Assembly (NCBI GenBank): GCA_900538365.1
Contig: UPXT01000004.1
Span: forward strand, 1-64,000
Direction of reading: 5' to 3'
Origin: an uncultured Acidaminococcus sp.
GTDB lineage: Bacteria > Bacillota > Negativicutes > Acidaminococcales > Acidaminococcaceae
Length of the DNA stretch: 64,000 nt
In this document: piece after piece, positions 1 through 8,267 of the stretch
How the letters are laid out: each line of letters opens with the position of its first letter
Position numbering within the stretch: position 1 is the stretch's first letter
Notes under the pieces: model-generated
Told to the model about the DNA's origin: nothing
What the model saw: the letters and a program-made list of their open reading frames with translations, nothing else
Databases searched by the model: none
Program-made: the position numbers and the translations under genes

Positions 1-86
1 TCCCCTTTATTTTGCAAGGACTATTTTTCCCTACCGAGAAACATTTTACGCTTAGGCCCCGCTTTGTGAAGAAAAAAGGACAAATC

Positions 87-115
87 ATGACGCTTGCCCG
101 TTCGTCGTGTATAAT
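87..115 (+). promoter_or_regulatory. Promoter for the M48 protease gene
   Basis: A perfect TATAAT -10 box lies at 110-115, with ATGACG (4/6 match to the -35 consensus) at 87-92 and a 17-nt spacer. It sits about 30 nt before the start codon. The first 86 bases of the window show no gene that I can support. Confidence 0.55.
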
Positions 116-144
116 AGGGGAAGAACCTAGGAAAGGACACCTTG

Positions 145-1245
145 ATGATGAAAAAAATCCTGCTTCTTTTTTGCCTTATTTTCGGACTTTCTTTTATTCC
201 GACGGCCCAAGCGGCCATGATCAGTGAAAAACAGGAAATTGAAATGGGAGAAAGGGCGGGAAAAGCCCTGGAAGCCCAATACGGACTCTATCAGGATGAT
301 GAAGTGGCAAGCCGCATCGACCGCATTGGACAGGCCCTTGCCGCTCATTCGACGCGTCAGATTCCTTATACCTTTAAGGTCCTCAATACCCAGGACGTCA
401 ATGCCCTTGCCTGCCCCGGCGGCTTCATCTATGTCTATAAGGGCCTTGTGGACACCATGACCAGTGATGATGAGCTTGCCGCTGTCCTAGGCCATGAAAT
501 TGGGCACATTGAAAAGCGTCACACGGTCCATCAGATCGAAAAGCAGATGGCCCTATCTCTTCTCACCATCCTTGCCGGCGCGGCCAGCGGGGATCCTGGC
601 GCGGGGATGGCCCTTGCTTCCACGGTCAGTTCGGCTCTTATGGCAAGCTACAGTCGGGGAGATGAGCGGGAAGCCGATCAGGAAGGCTTCCGTCTTGTGA
701 AAGAAGCTGGTTTCAATCCCTATGGCGCTGCCGTCACGATGGCCAAACTCGAGGACCTTGCCAAGGACTTGGGCAATCCAGAGTATGGTCTTTATTCGTC
801 CCATCCAGAACCGGAAGCCCGTCTCAAAGCGGCCCTCAAGGAAGTGGACGCCCTTCATCTGCCGGAAAAAGTAACGGAAAATGCAGATGGCAGTGCTGTC
901 GTATCGGACGGGGCATTTTCCTTTACCTTCACCAAGGCCCATGGCTATGACAAGCCCCTTTACCGGGCACGCCTCATGGCAGGAGCCTTGTATCTTGCCG
1001 AAAAAAGGGGCCCTGTGGACGGAACTCATTTCATTTCCATCGACGGCGACCGCTCAAGTGATATCTATTATGAGGATATCCGCATCCTGCGTTTTTATGA
1101 CAGTGACTGTGCACTGGGAGAAAGCCTCGATGAAGGAGCGATGCGCATGACGGAACAGCTCCAGAAATGGGCTGCTGCCGCGGCTTATCGGCAAAAGGAG
1201 CAAAAAACGGCCGGGCCTCATCTAGCCCTTAAAAAAGCAGCCTAA
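145..1245 (+). CDS. Secreted M48-family zinc metalloprotease
   Basis: Predicted exported metalloprotease of about 366 residues. An N-terminal signal peptide (basic MMKK, a hydrophobic stretch, then AQA-A) sends it across the inner membrane. The zinc-binding HEIGH motif is at about residues 117-121, and the downstream EREAD motif near 174-178 supplies the third, glutamate ligand, as in the M48 peptidases related to BepA/LoiP. Such enzymes degrade or refold misassembled envelope proteins. The C-terminal 120 residues are not recognised. TTG 142, ATG 145 and ATG 148 are all possible starts; GAAAGGA at 131-137 favours 145 or 148. The FkbM gene follows after 12 nt, so the two are probably co-transcribed. 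Confidence 0.88.
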   Translation: MMKKILLLFCLIFGLSFIPTAQAAMISEKQEIEMGERAGKALEAQYGLYQDDEVASRIDRIGQALAAHSTRQIPYTFKVLNTQDVNALACPGGFIYVYKGLVDTMTSDDELAAVLGHEIGHIEKRHTVHQIEKQMALSLLTILAGAASGDPGAGMALASTVSSALMASYSRGDEREADQEGFRLVKEAGFNPYGAAVTMAKLEDLAKDLGNPEYGLYSSHPEPEARLKAALKEVDALHLPEKVTENADGSAVVSDGAFSFTFTKAHGYDKPLYRARLMAGALYLAEKRGPVDGTHFISIDGDRSSDIYYEDIRILRFYDSDCALGESLDEGAMRMTEQLQKWAAAAAYRQKEQKTAGPHLALKKAA

Positions 1246-1257
1246 GGAGGACTTACC

Positions 1258-2325
1258 ATGGTGCCTTTACGAGAACATGAAACCCTTTGGCAGTACCTAA
1301 AAAAGCAAACGCGTCCCATTGTCCTTTACGGCATGGGAAATGGGGCAGATGCCATTTTTGATCGCTTGGCCCGGTTAGGTATTCCCGTCAAGGCCGTCTT
1401 TGCAAGCGATGAATTTGTCAGGGGCCAGGTTTTTCGGGGATTTTCCGTCTTAACCTACGCCCAGGTCCACGCGGCCTATCCAGACGCCATTGTGCTCATT
1501 GCCTTTGCCAGCGAACGGCCGGAGATCCTTGCCCGTTTTTTTGCCATCAGCCGTCAGCACGAGACCTATGCACCCCATCTGCCCTTATTTGACGATGACT
1601 CTGTGGTATCCCCAGCTTGGCTCCTTGCCCATGAAACGGAACTTGAAACGGTCTATGAGTGCCTTGCTGACAGCAAGAGCCGCCGCGTATTTTGCGACAT
1701 CCTAGACTACAAACTCAGCGGGAAGCTGACCTATCTGGAAGGGGTCTCGCAGCGTTGGGATGATCTTTTGACCCTTTTTCCCTGGTCCGACCGGGAACGC
1801 TATGTGGACCTTGGAGCCTATAACGGCGACACGCTGCGGGAGTTCCTTGCCCTTACGGATGGTCACTATGAGCATATGGACGCCGTAGAGCCGGACCCGA
1901 AGAACTTCAAGAAGCTGCGGGCCTTTGTGGAAACCCAGCAGATCCGCAAATGTGCCCTCCATCAGAAGGCTATTTGGAGCGGGCCTTCTTCTTTGCCCCT
2001 TGCTGCCAAGGGGGGGAGGATGTCCTATCTTACGCGGACGGGAAAAACCGTCACGGAAGGGGTGAGCCTTGACGAAATCGTGGGGCAGGAGCGCGTCACC
2101 TATCTTAAGATGGATGTGGAAGGCGCGGAAAAAGAAGCCCTTTTGGGGGGCACGAAGAGCATCCGTACGTGGTACCCCAAGATGCTCATTGCCGGCTATC
2201 ATCATGATGATGACCTGTGGCGCCTGCCCCTATCCATTTGGCAGCTGGTACCGGAGTATCGCGTTTATCTCCGCCGCCATCCCTATGTGCCGTGCTGGGA
2301 AATCAATTTCTTCTGCACTATATAA
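1258..2325 (+). CDS. FkbM-family SAM-dependent methyltransferase
   Basis: A 355-residue protein in two parts. Residues 1-120 resemble a nucleotide-binding Rossmann-like fold (VLYGMGNGAD near residue 22), as found in front of many polysaccharide-associated FkbM proteins. Residues 175-340 form the FkbM methyltransferase domain, with the SAM-binding VDLGAYNGDT near 182 and the family hallmark KMDVEGAE near 285. FkbM enzymes typically O-methylate sugars or natural products; the substrate here cannot be told. An AAGGAGG ribosome site at 1243-1249 precedes ATG 1258. It follows the M48 protease gene closely and is followed by a new promoter. Confidence 0.85.
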   Translation: MVPLREHETLWQYLKKQTRPIVLYGMGNGADAIFDRLARLGIPVKAVFASDEFVRGQVFRGFSVLTYAQVHAAYPDAIVLIAFASERPEILARFFAISRQHETYAPHLPLFDDDSVVSPAWLLAHETELETVYECLADSKSRRVFCDILDYKLSGKLTYLEGVSQRWDDLLTLFPWSDRERYVDLGAYNGDTLREFLALTDGHYEHMDAVEPDPKNFKKLRAFVETQQIRKCALHQKAIWSGPSSLPLAAKGGRMSYLTRTGKTVTEGVSLDEIVGQERVTYLKMDVEGAEKEALLGGTKSIRTWYPKMLIAGYHHDDDLWRLPLSIWQLVPEYRVYLRRHPYVPCWEINFFCTI

Positions 2326-2333
2326 AAGTTAAC

Positions 2334-2350
2334 AAAATGAAGCATTTTTT
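2334..2350 (+). terminator. Weak hairpin-U terminator after the FkbM gene
   Basis: AAAATG at 2334-2339 pairs with CATTTT at 2343-2348 around an AAG loop and continues into T residues. The stem is short and AT-rich, so termination would be leaky. Confidence 0.35.
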
Positions 2351-2381
2351 CTTATATTCTTCTCTAAAAGGAATCATTCTG

Positions 2382-2410
2382 TTGTACCCTAAGACGGAAT
2401 ATGGTATGAT
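2382..2410 (+). promoter_or_regulatory. Sigma-70-type promoter of the ABC transporter-lysA-ClC operon
   Basis: TTGTAC at 2382-2387 and TATGAT at 2405-2410 are separated by 17 nt. Transcription would start near 2417, leaving a leader of about 55 nt without an obvious riboswitch or T-box. Confidence 0.7.
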
Positions 2411-2472
2411 TACAAAATACAGCAGTTCATCATGGAACTTGACTGACCACAGTAGAAAAGAAGGAAAGAAGG

Positions 2473-3486
2473 ATGGGAAGCATGAAAAATTTGATCAATG
2501 TGAAAAAGGGCTTGATTCTCCTTGCCGTTGCCGCCCTAGGGCTTACAGCAGGATGTGTGGGCGGTAAGGGCGCCGCGCCAGCAAAAAAAGACAGTGCCAA
2601 GATTGGCGTTGTCCAGCTCGTGACCCACGATGCCCTTGATGCCGCTAATAAAGGCTTTATTGATGCCCTTGCGGCCAATGGCTATAAAGAAGGGCAGAAT
2701 CTTGAAGTGGACCAGCAAAATGCCCAGGCTGACCAATCCAATCTGCAGACCATTACCCAGCGTTTTGTCAACAACAAAGTGGACCTGATCTGTGCCATTG
2801 CAACGCCGGCTACCCAGACCGCGGCCAATGCAACGAAGACCATTCCTATTTTGGGAACGGCCATCACGGATTATAAAGAAGCCAAGCTCGTCAAGGATAA
2901 TGCAAAGCCGGGGACCAACGTTTCGGGCACGACGGACATGAACCCCATTGATAAGCAGGTTGACCTTTTAAAGACCCTCCTGCCCAAGGCCAGGACGGTC
3001 GGTGTCATGTACTGCTCGAGCGAAGTCAATTCCCAGCTTCAAGTCTCCATCATGAAGAAAATCGCCGGGGAAAAGGGACTTACCGTCAAGGAAGCGACGG
3101 TAAGCAATGTCAATGATATCCAGCAGGCTGCCCAAGGCCTTGTGGCCCAAGGGGTCGACGTCATCTATATCCCAACGGATAATGTCATGGCTTCGGCCGT
3201 ACCGGTCCTCACGAAGGTAACCAATGCCGCCAAGATTCCTGTGATTGCCGGTGAACCGGGTGAAGTCCGGAAAGGTGCCCTTGCGACCATCGGGATCGAC
3301 TACTACAAACTGGGCTGGCAGACGGGCTTGATGGCTGTGAAGGTGCTTCGCGGGGAAGCAAAACCCCAGGATATGCCCATTGAAACCCAAAAGGATGTCA
3401 AGGCAACGGTCAATGATGCCGCGGCCAAACTTCTGGGCATCACCATTCCGGAATCTATCCGTAACGGCGCCGATGTTGTCGAATAA
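2473..3486 (+). CDS. ABC transporter substrate-binding lipoprotein (ABC_sub_bind/TrpX-like)
   Basis: A 337-residue lipoprotein with a type II signal peptide; the lipobox LTAGC places the lipidated cysteine at residue 28. The mature part has the two-lobe periplasmic binding fold of the ABC_sub_bind family that includes TrpX (IGVVQLVTHDALD after the linker; ATPATQTAA, IPVIAGEPG). Some members bind tryptophan, but no T-box or other aromatic signal is seen here, so the ligand is unassigned. ATG 2482 is an alternative start with better spacing from AGAAGG. The permease and ATPase genes follow, making a complete importer. Confidence 0.85.
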   Translation: MGSMKNLINVKKGLILLAVAALGLTAGCVGGKGAAPAKKDSAKIGVVQLVTHDALDAANKGFIDALAANGYKEGQNLEVDQQNAQADQSNLQTITQRFVNNKVDLICAIATPATQTAANATKTIPILGTAITDYKEAKLVKDNAKPGTNVSGTTDMNPIDKQVDLLKTLLPKARTVGVMYCSSEVNSQLQVSIMKKIAGEKGLTVKEATVSNVNDIQQAAQGLVAQGVDVIYIPTDNVMASAVPVLTKVTNAAKIPVIAGEPGEVRKGALATIGIDYYKLGWQTGLMAVKVLRGEAKPQDMPIETQKDVKATVNDAAAKLLGITIPESIRNGADVVE

Positions 3487-3518
3487 GAAAAGATGGGTCA
3501 AACAAAGATCCATGACGG

Positions 3519-3546
3519 AGCTGCAGCTGGTAAGATCACTGCAGCT
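3519..3546 (+). other. Intercistronic hairpin between binding-protein and permease genes
   Basis: AGCTGCAG at 3519-3526 pairs perfectly with CTGCAGCT at 3539-3546 around a 12-nt loop, within the 100-nt gap. No U-tract follows, so it more likely protects the upstream mRNA or attenuates read-through than terminates fully. Confidence 0.45.
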
Positions 3547-3586
3547 TCGTTCTGATTTGTGAGCGATAAAGGAGGCAGCATCCGTT

Positions 3587-4465
3587 ATGATTGATTTGAT
3601 AATCCCTACTCTCTCCCAGGGACTTTTATGGTCCCTTTTGGCCCTTGGTGTCTACATCACTTTCCGGGTCCTTGATTTTGCCGATATGACCGTCGAAGGG
3701 TCCTTTCCCTTGGGCGCTGCCATTTGCGTCTATTTCCTGACCCGGGACCAGCATCCCTTGCTGGCCCTTCTTGCCGCAGGGCTGGTGGGAGGCCTTGCAG
3801 GCATCGTAACGGGGCTTCTTCACACAAAGCTTCGCATCCCGTCGCTGCTTGCGGGAATCCTTTCCATGATTGCCCTTTATTCCGTTAACCTGCGCATCAT
3901 GGGCAAAGCCAACGTATCCCTTTTGGGGAAGGAAACGGCGTTTACCTATATGGAAAACTTAGGCCTTGACTATGTTCAGTCCGTCTTTGCCATCGGCTTT
4001 TTGGCCACGGTGGTCATCGGGACCTTGATCTACTGGTTTTTTGGTACAGAGATCGGGGCCGCCATCCGGGCCACGGGCTTTAACCCGCAAATGATTCGCG
4101 CCCAAGGCGTCGATACCAATGTCATGCTTCTTTTGGGGCTTTTCCTGAGTAATGCACTCACTGCCATGGCAGGCGCCTTCATTGGCATGAACAATGGCTT
4201 TTTCGATGTAGGGATGGGCGTAGGCACCATCGTCATCGGCCTTGCGTCCGTCATCATTGGGGAAGTCCTCTTTGGTACGCGGAGTTTCAAGAACAGCCTG
4301 ATTTCCGTTGTCCTTGGCTCCATTGTTTACCGCTTTGTTATTGCCATCGTGCTCCAGATGGGAATGCCGCCCAACGACCTCAAGCTTTTTACGAGCGTCC
4401 TTGTCGTCATTGCCCTTGCCCTGCCCATGATGCGGGATAAGGTCCAGAGAAGAAAGGTGGGCTGA
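3587..4465 (+). CDS. ABC transporter permease
   Basis: A 292-residue, highly hydrophobic protein with about eight or nine predicted membrane segments, of the LivH/RbsC-like permease fold paired with ABC_sub_bind lipoproteins. The opening segment with GLLWSLLALGVYITFRVLDF and the later EIGAAIRATG loop, which contacts the ATPase, are typical. It forms the inner-membrane channel of the importer. AAGGAGG at 3571-3577 lies 9 nt before ATG 3587. Only two bases separate it from the ATPase gene. Confidence 0.88.
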   Translation: MIDLIIPTLSQGLLWSLLALGVYITFRVLDFADMTVEGSFPLGAAICVYFLTRDQHPLLALLAAGLVGGLAGIVTGLLHTKLRIPSLLAGILSMIALYSVNLRIMGKANVSLLGKETAFTYMENLGLDYVQSVFAIGFLATVVIGTLIYWFFGTEIGAAIRATGFNPQMIRAQGVDTNVMLLLGLFLSNALTAMAGAFIGMNNGFFDVGMGVGTIVIGLASVIIGEVLFGTRSFKNSLISVVLGSIVYRFVIAIVLQMGMPPNDLKLFTSVLVVIALALPMMRDKVQRRKVG

Positions 4466-4467
4466 CC

Positions 4468-5262
4468 ATGTTGGAACTAAAAAATATCAGTAAAACCTTC
4501 TTTCCTGGGACCATTAATGAGAAAAAAGCCCTGCGCGGCGTCAATCTCCATATGGAAACTGGAGATTTCATCACCATCATCGGCGGCAATGGGGCCGGGA
4601 AATCGACCCTCTTGAACTCCATCGCTGGCGTCTTTCCTATAGATGAAGGCTCCATAACCATTGATGATGTGGATCTTACCCGAATGCCGGAGCATAAGCG
4701 GGCCCGCTATATAGGCCGCGTCTTCCAGGACCCCATGATGGGCACAGCAGCCGGCATGATGATCGAGGAAAATCTCGCTATAGCCAGCCGCCGCGGCAAG
4801 AGACCGGGCCTTTCCTGGGCCTTGAAGGAAGACGAACGGGCCCATTTCAGGGAACTGCTAAAGGAACTGGACCTAGGCCTTGAAGACCGCCTGACCGCTC
4901 GGGTGGGACTGCTTTCCGGCGGGCAGCGCCAAGCCCTGACGCTTCTTATGGCTGCCATGAATCATCCTAAATTGCTGCTTCTTGATGAGCACACGGCTGC
5001 CCTTGACCCAAAGACGGCGGAAAAGGTTCTTGGCCTGACGCAAAAAGTCATTGCCCGGGACCATCTGACCAGCCTCATGATTACGCACAATATGCGGGAT
5101 GCCCTGCGCTTTGGCAACCGCCTCATCATGATGAATGCCGGCCGCATCGTTGTCGATGTGGGCGGCGAAGAAAAAAAGCGGCTCACCATCCCGGACCTAT
5201 TGAATCTGTTTGAAAAGGCCTCGGGAGAAGAACTGGATAATGATCGAATGATCCTGGGCTGA
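4468..5262 (+). CDS. ABC transporter ATP-binding protein
   Basis: The cytoplasmic ATPase of the importer, 264 residues. Walker A GGNGAGKST is near residues 39-47, the ABC signature LSGGQRQA near 149-156, Walker B LLLLDE near 169-174 and the switch histidine in ITHNMRDA further on. After Walker B, DEHTAALD replaces the commoner DEPTAALD, a variant usual in this subfamily. It is translated directly after the permease, and the decarboxylase gene follows within 40 nt. Confidence 0.92.
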   Translation: MLELKNISKTFFPGTINEKKALRGVNLHMETGDFITIIGGNGAGKSTLLNSIAGVFPIDEGSITIDDVDLTRMPEHKRARYIGRVFQDPMMGTAAGMMIEENLAIASRRGKRPGLSWALKEDERAHFRELLKELDLGLEDRLTARVGLLSGGQRQALTLLMAAMNHPKLLLLDEHTAALDPKTAEKVLGLTQKVIARDHLTSLMITHNMRDALRFGNRLIMMNAGRIVVDVGGEEKKRLTIPDLLNLFEKASGEELDNDRMILG

Positions 5263-5301
5263 TCTGGGATCAATGCTTGAATGAGAGGGGACATAACTTC
5301 C

Positions 5302-6567
5302 ATGAAGAAAGTACCATTTGTTACCAAAACACAGGTCGAGGAAATTGCAAAGACCTATCCAACGCCATTTTACATCTATGATGAAAAAGGCATCCGCGAA
5401 ACGGCACGGAAAATCAACCAAGCCTTTTCCTGGAACAAGGGCTATAAGGAGTATTTTGCTGTCAAGGCAACGCCCAACCCTTATCTTTTGAAGATCCTCC
5501 AAGAAGAAGGCTGCGGGACAGATTGTTCGTCCTACACGGAACTTTTGATGAGTAAGGTCTGCGGATTTTCCGGTCATGACATCATGTTCTCGTCAAATGA
5601 TACGCCGGATCAGGATTATCGTCTGGCTGCTGAATTGGGAGCCATCATCAACCTTGATGATTTTACGATGATCGATACGGTGGAGCGTCTTGTCGGTATT
5701 CCAGAAACCATTTGCTGCCGGTATAATCCGGGCGGTACCTTTGCCCTTGGCAACGACATCATGGATAATCCCGGCGACTCCAAATATGGGATGACCAAGG
5801 CCCAGCTCATGGAAGCCTTCAAGATTCTCAAGAACAAGGGCGCCAAGGAGTTTGGCATCCATGCTTTCCTTGCCAGCAATACCGTGACCAATGAGTATTA
5901 TCCGGAACTGGCCCGCCAGCTTTTTGAATTGGCCGTGGAAGTCAAACATGAAACGGGGATTGCCGTCAGCTTCATCAACCTTTCCGGCGGCGTCGGCATT
6001 CCTTACCGTCCGGACCAGATGCCGAACGATATCCTGGCCATTGGTGAAGGGGTCCACCGCGTCTATGATGAGGTCTTTGGTCCTGAAGGCATGACAAACG
6101 TGCGCCTTATGACGGAAATGGGCCGCTTTGTCACGGGGCCTTATGGGGCGCTTGTTGCAAAGGCCATCCATTTCAAACATATCTATAAGGAATACGTCGG
6201 TCTTGATGCCTGTGCGGCCAACCTGATCCGTCCTGCCATGTATGGGGCCTATCATCATATTACGGTCCTTGGCAAGGAAGATGCCCCTTGCGACCATAAA
6301 TATGACGTGACGGGCGGACTTTGTGAAAATAATGATAAGTTTGCCGTTGACCGGATGCTTCCGGAAATTGAAGAAGGGGACTATCTCTTTCTTCATGATG
6401 CAGGCGCCCACTGCTATGCCATGGGCTACAACTATAATGGCAAGCTATGGTGCGCAGAGCTCCTGCTCCAGCAGGACGGAACCATCAAAATGATCCGCCG
6501 CGCCCAGACCCCAAAAGACTATTTTGCAACCCTCGACTTTACTGGTCTTTTTGATGGAGTGGAATAA
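5302..6567 (+). CDS. lysA: Diaminopimelate decarboxylase (divergent LysA family)
   Basis: A PLP-dependent fold-type III decarboxylase of 421 residues. The Schiff-base lysine is K55 in YFAVKAT, and the C-terminal active-site region shows CENND and the GAYHHI segment after LIRPAMY, as in meso-diaminopimelate decarboxylase, which makes lysine. The sequence is rather divergent from typical LysA, so another amino-acid decarboxylase activity cannot be excluded. ATG 5302 is preferred over the in-frame ATG 5281 because GAGGGG lies between them. Its stop codon overlaps the start of the ClC gene by one base, implying translational coupling. Confidence 0.78.
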   Translation: MKKVPFVTKTQVEEIAKTYPTPFYIYDEKGIRETARKINQAFSWNKGYKEYFAVKATPNPYLLKILQEEGCGTDCSSYTELLMSKVCGFSGHDIMFSSNDTPDQDYRLAAELGAIINLDDFTMIDTVERLVGIPETICCRYNPGGTFALGNDIMDNPGDSKYGMTKAQLMEAFKILKNKGAKEFGIHAFLASNTVTNEYYPELARQLFELAVEVKHETGIAVSFINLSGGVGIPYRPDQMPNDILAIGEGVHRVYDEVFGPEGMTNVRLMTEMGRFVTGPYGALVAKAIHFKHIYKEYVGLDACAANLIRPAMYGAYHHITVLGKEDAPCDHKYDVTGGLCENNDKFAVDRMLPEIEEGDYLFLHDAGAHCYAMGYNYNGKLWCAELLLQQDGTIKMIRRAQTPKDYFATLDFTGLFDGVE

Positions 6568-8150
6568 TGAAGAAAAATGACACGGAAAGAACCTTGGAAG
6601 GGATGATCCATATCCCGACGCTGAAACTGCGTCTTGCCCTTGAAGGGGTTCTCGTTGGCTTGTTTGCCGGCGGCTGGATTGCCCTTTTGCGCAGCTGCCT
6701 TGAATATGTTTCAGAACGGCGCTCCCTCATAGTGGCCTTTTTGCAGAATGTCTCCATGACCTACGCTTTCTTCTGGGTCCTTGCCCTTGTGGTGACGAGC
6801 TTTGTCATCAGCGGCCTCGTCAAATGGGTTCCCATTGCCGGCGGCAGCGGTATCCCCCAAGTGCGCGGCATTGTCATTGGTGTTTATTCAAGCCTCCATT
6901 GGTTCCGTGTCATCGTGGTCAAACTCATCACTACCGCCCTAGGGATTGGAGCGGGGCTGTCCATGGGGCGGGAGGGGCCTTCTGTCCAGATTGGCGGTAT
7001 GGCAGGTCAAGGTATTGGCAAACTCTTCCATAACTCCAATGTGGAGACCCGGGCCCTCATCAGCAGCGGTGCAGGGGCCGGCCTTGCCGCCGCCTTCAAT
7101 GCGCCGATGGCAGGCTGCCTTTTTACGATGGAAGTCATCCATAAGAATCTTTCCGCCCTTGTCATGCTGCCAACCCTTATGGCCAGCCTGACGGCCACCG
7201 TAGTGGCTCATTTCGTGTTTGGCACGGAAACAGTTTTTGCCATCCCGCGGATGCCCATTCTCGATGCGGCTTATTTACCCCATTTGGCCCTTTTGGGGCT
7301 TTTTACGGGGACAATCGGGGTGCTTTTCAATAAAGCCTCCCTGAACATGGGGCGTTTTTATGGTCTGCCTTTTTTCAAGGCACCGTGGATGAAGATCCTT
7401 TTCCCGCTCCTTCTTACGATTCCTCTCACGTTCTTTTTCCCCTACGTGTTGGGGGCCGGTGATGGAGTCATAGAAGATATGGTGGAGCTTGAGGGAACGG
7501 TTCCCTTCATCATTATGCTCCTTATTGGGAAATTTGCCTTTACCATGTTCAGTACCGGTTCCGGTGCGCCTGGCGGCTCCCTTCAGCCCATGCTGGTACT
7601 AGGGGCCATCTGCGGCGGTCTTTACGGCAGCCTTGCTACGGGCCTGGGCCTTTTGCCGCCGGAATATCGGCTCCATATGGTGGTCTTTGCCATGGCCGGC
7701 TTTTTCACGGGTTCTGTCAGGGCCCCTGTGACGGGGATCCTGCTGCTTTTGGAACTGACAGGCCGGTTCTACCATATGGTTTCCCTTGGCATCGTCACCC
7801 TATTTGCCTATGCGGCAGGGGAGCTGCTCCGCGATCGCCCCATTTTTGACGCTATCCTTGAAGATGACCTTAAGGTCCGCTTTCCGAAGACGGCCCAAAA
7901 GGACCGGCTGCAGCGCAATCCCTATGTCTATGAAGCCGCTGTGGAAAGCGGTTCCCTTGCCGAAGGAAAGACCCTCAAGGACCTGAAGTTTCCTGGCAAG
8001 GCCCTGGTGATTTCCGTGCGGCGCGGAGACAGTACCCTCATTCCCGATGCCAGCCTTGTGCTTATGCCAGGTGATTATCTCTATATTCTCCCCAATGAGG
8101 CCAGGATCTCGGACCTTGCAGGCTTGCTCAAGACCCAAGAAAAAGCATAA
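6567..8150 (+). CDS. ClC-family chloride channel/antiporter with C-terminal RCK_C domain
   Basis: A 527-residue membrane protein of the ClC family with about ten or more membrane helices. The selectivity-filter motifs are present: GSGIPQVRG near residue 93, GREGPSVQ near 134 with the gating glutamate, and GSGAPGGSLQP near 330. The gating glutamate suggests a proton-coupled antiporter or gated channel. The last 85 residues look like a cytosolic TrkA_C/RCK_C ligand-binding domain (VRRGDSTLIPDASLVLMPGD), which regulates some ClC proteins. It is the last gene of the operon before a strong terminator. Confidence 0.9.
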   Translation: MKKNDTERTLEGMIHIPTLKLRLALEGVLVGLFAGGWIALLRSCLEYVSERRSLIVAFLQNVSMTYAFFWVLALVVTSFVISGLVKWVPIAGGSGIPQVRGIVIGVYSSLHWFRVIVVKLITTALGIGAGLSMGREGPSVQIGGMAGQGIGKLFHNSNVETRALISSGAGAGLAAAFNAPMAGCLFTMEVIHKNLSALVMLPTLMASLTATVVAHFVFGTETVFAIPRMPILDAAYLPHLALLGLFTGTIGVLFNKASLNMGRFYGLPFFKAPWMKILFPLLLTIPLTFFFPYVLGAGDGVIEDMVELEGTVPFIIMLLIGKFAFTMFSTGSGAPGGSLQPMLVLGAICGGLYGSLATGLGLLPPEYRLHMVVFAMAGFFTGSVRAPVTGILLLLELTGRFYHMVSLGIVTLFAYAAGELLRDRPIFDAILEDDLKVRFPKTAQKDRLQRNPYVYEAAVESGSLAEGKTLKDLKFPGKALVISVRRGDSTLIPDASLVLMPGDYLYILPNEARISDLAGLLKTQEKA

Positions 8151-8156
8151 ACTTTC

Positions 8157-8188
8157 CCCCTGCGCGCTGCCGCAGGGGTTTTTCTTTA
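8157..8188 (+). terminator. Intrinsic terminator after the ClC gene
   Basis: CCCCTGCG at 8157-8164 pairs with CGCAGGGG at 8171-8178 around a 6-nt loop, followed by TTTTTCTTT. Confidence 0.9.
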
Positions 8189-8231
8189 TGGGTTTAGCGG
8201 ATTATCTGCGTTTTTCGCAAGCTTCCTATGT

Positions 8232-8237
8232 TATAAT
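8232..8237 (+). promoter_or_regulatory. -10 box of the rarA-acpS-nnr operon
   Basis: A perfect TATAAT precedes the rarA ribosome site by 16 nt; no good -35 element is visible at the expected distance. Confidence 0.45.
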
Positions 8238-8267
8238 AAAAGGCACGAAACATAAGGAGGTATGGCC

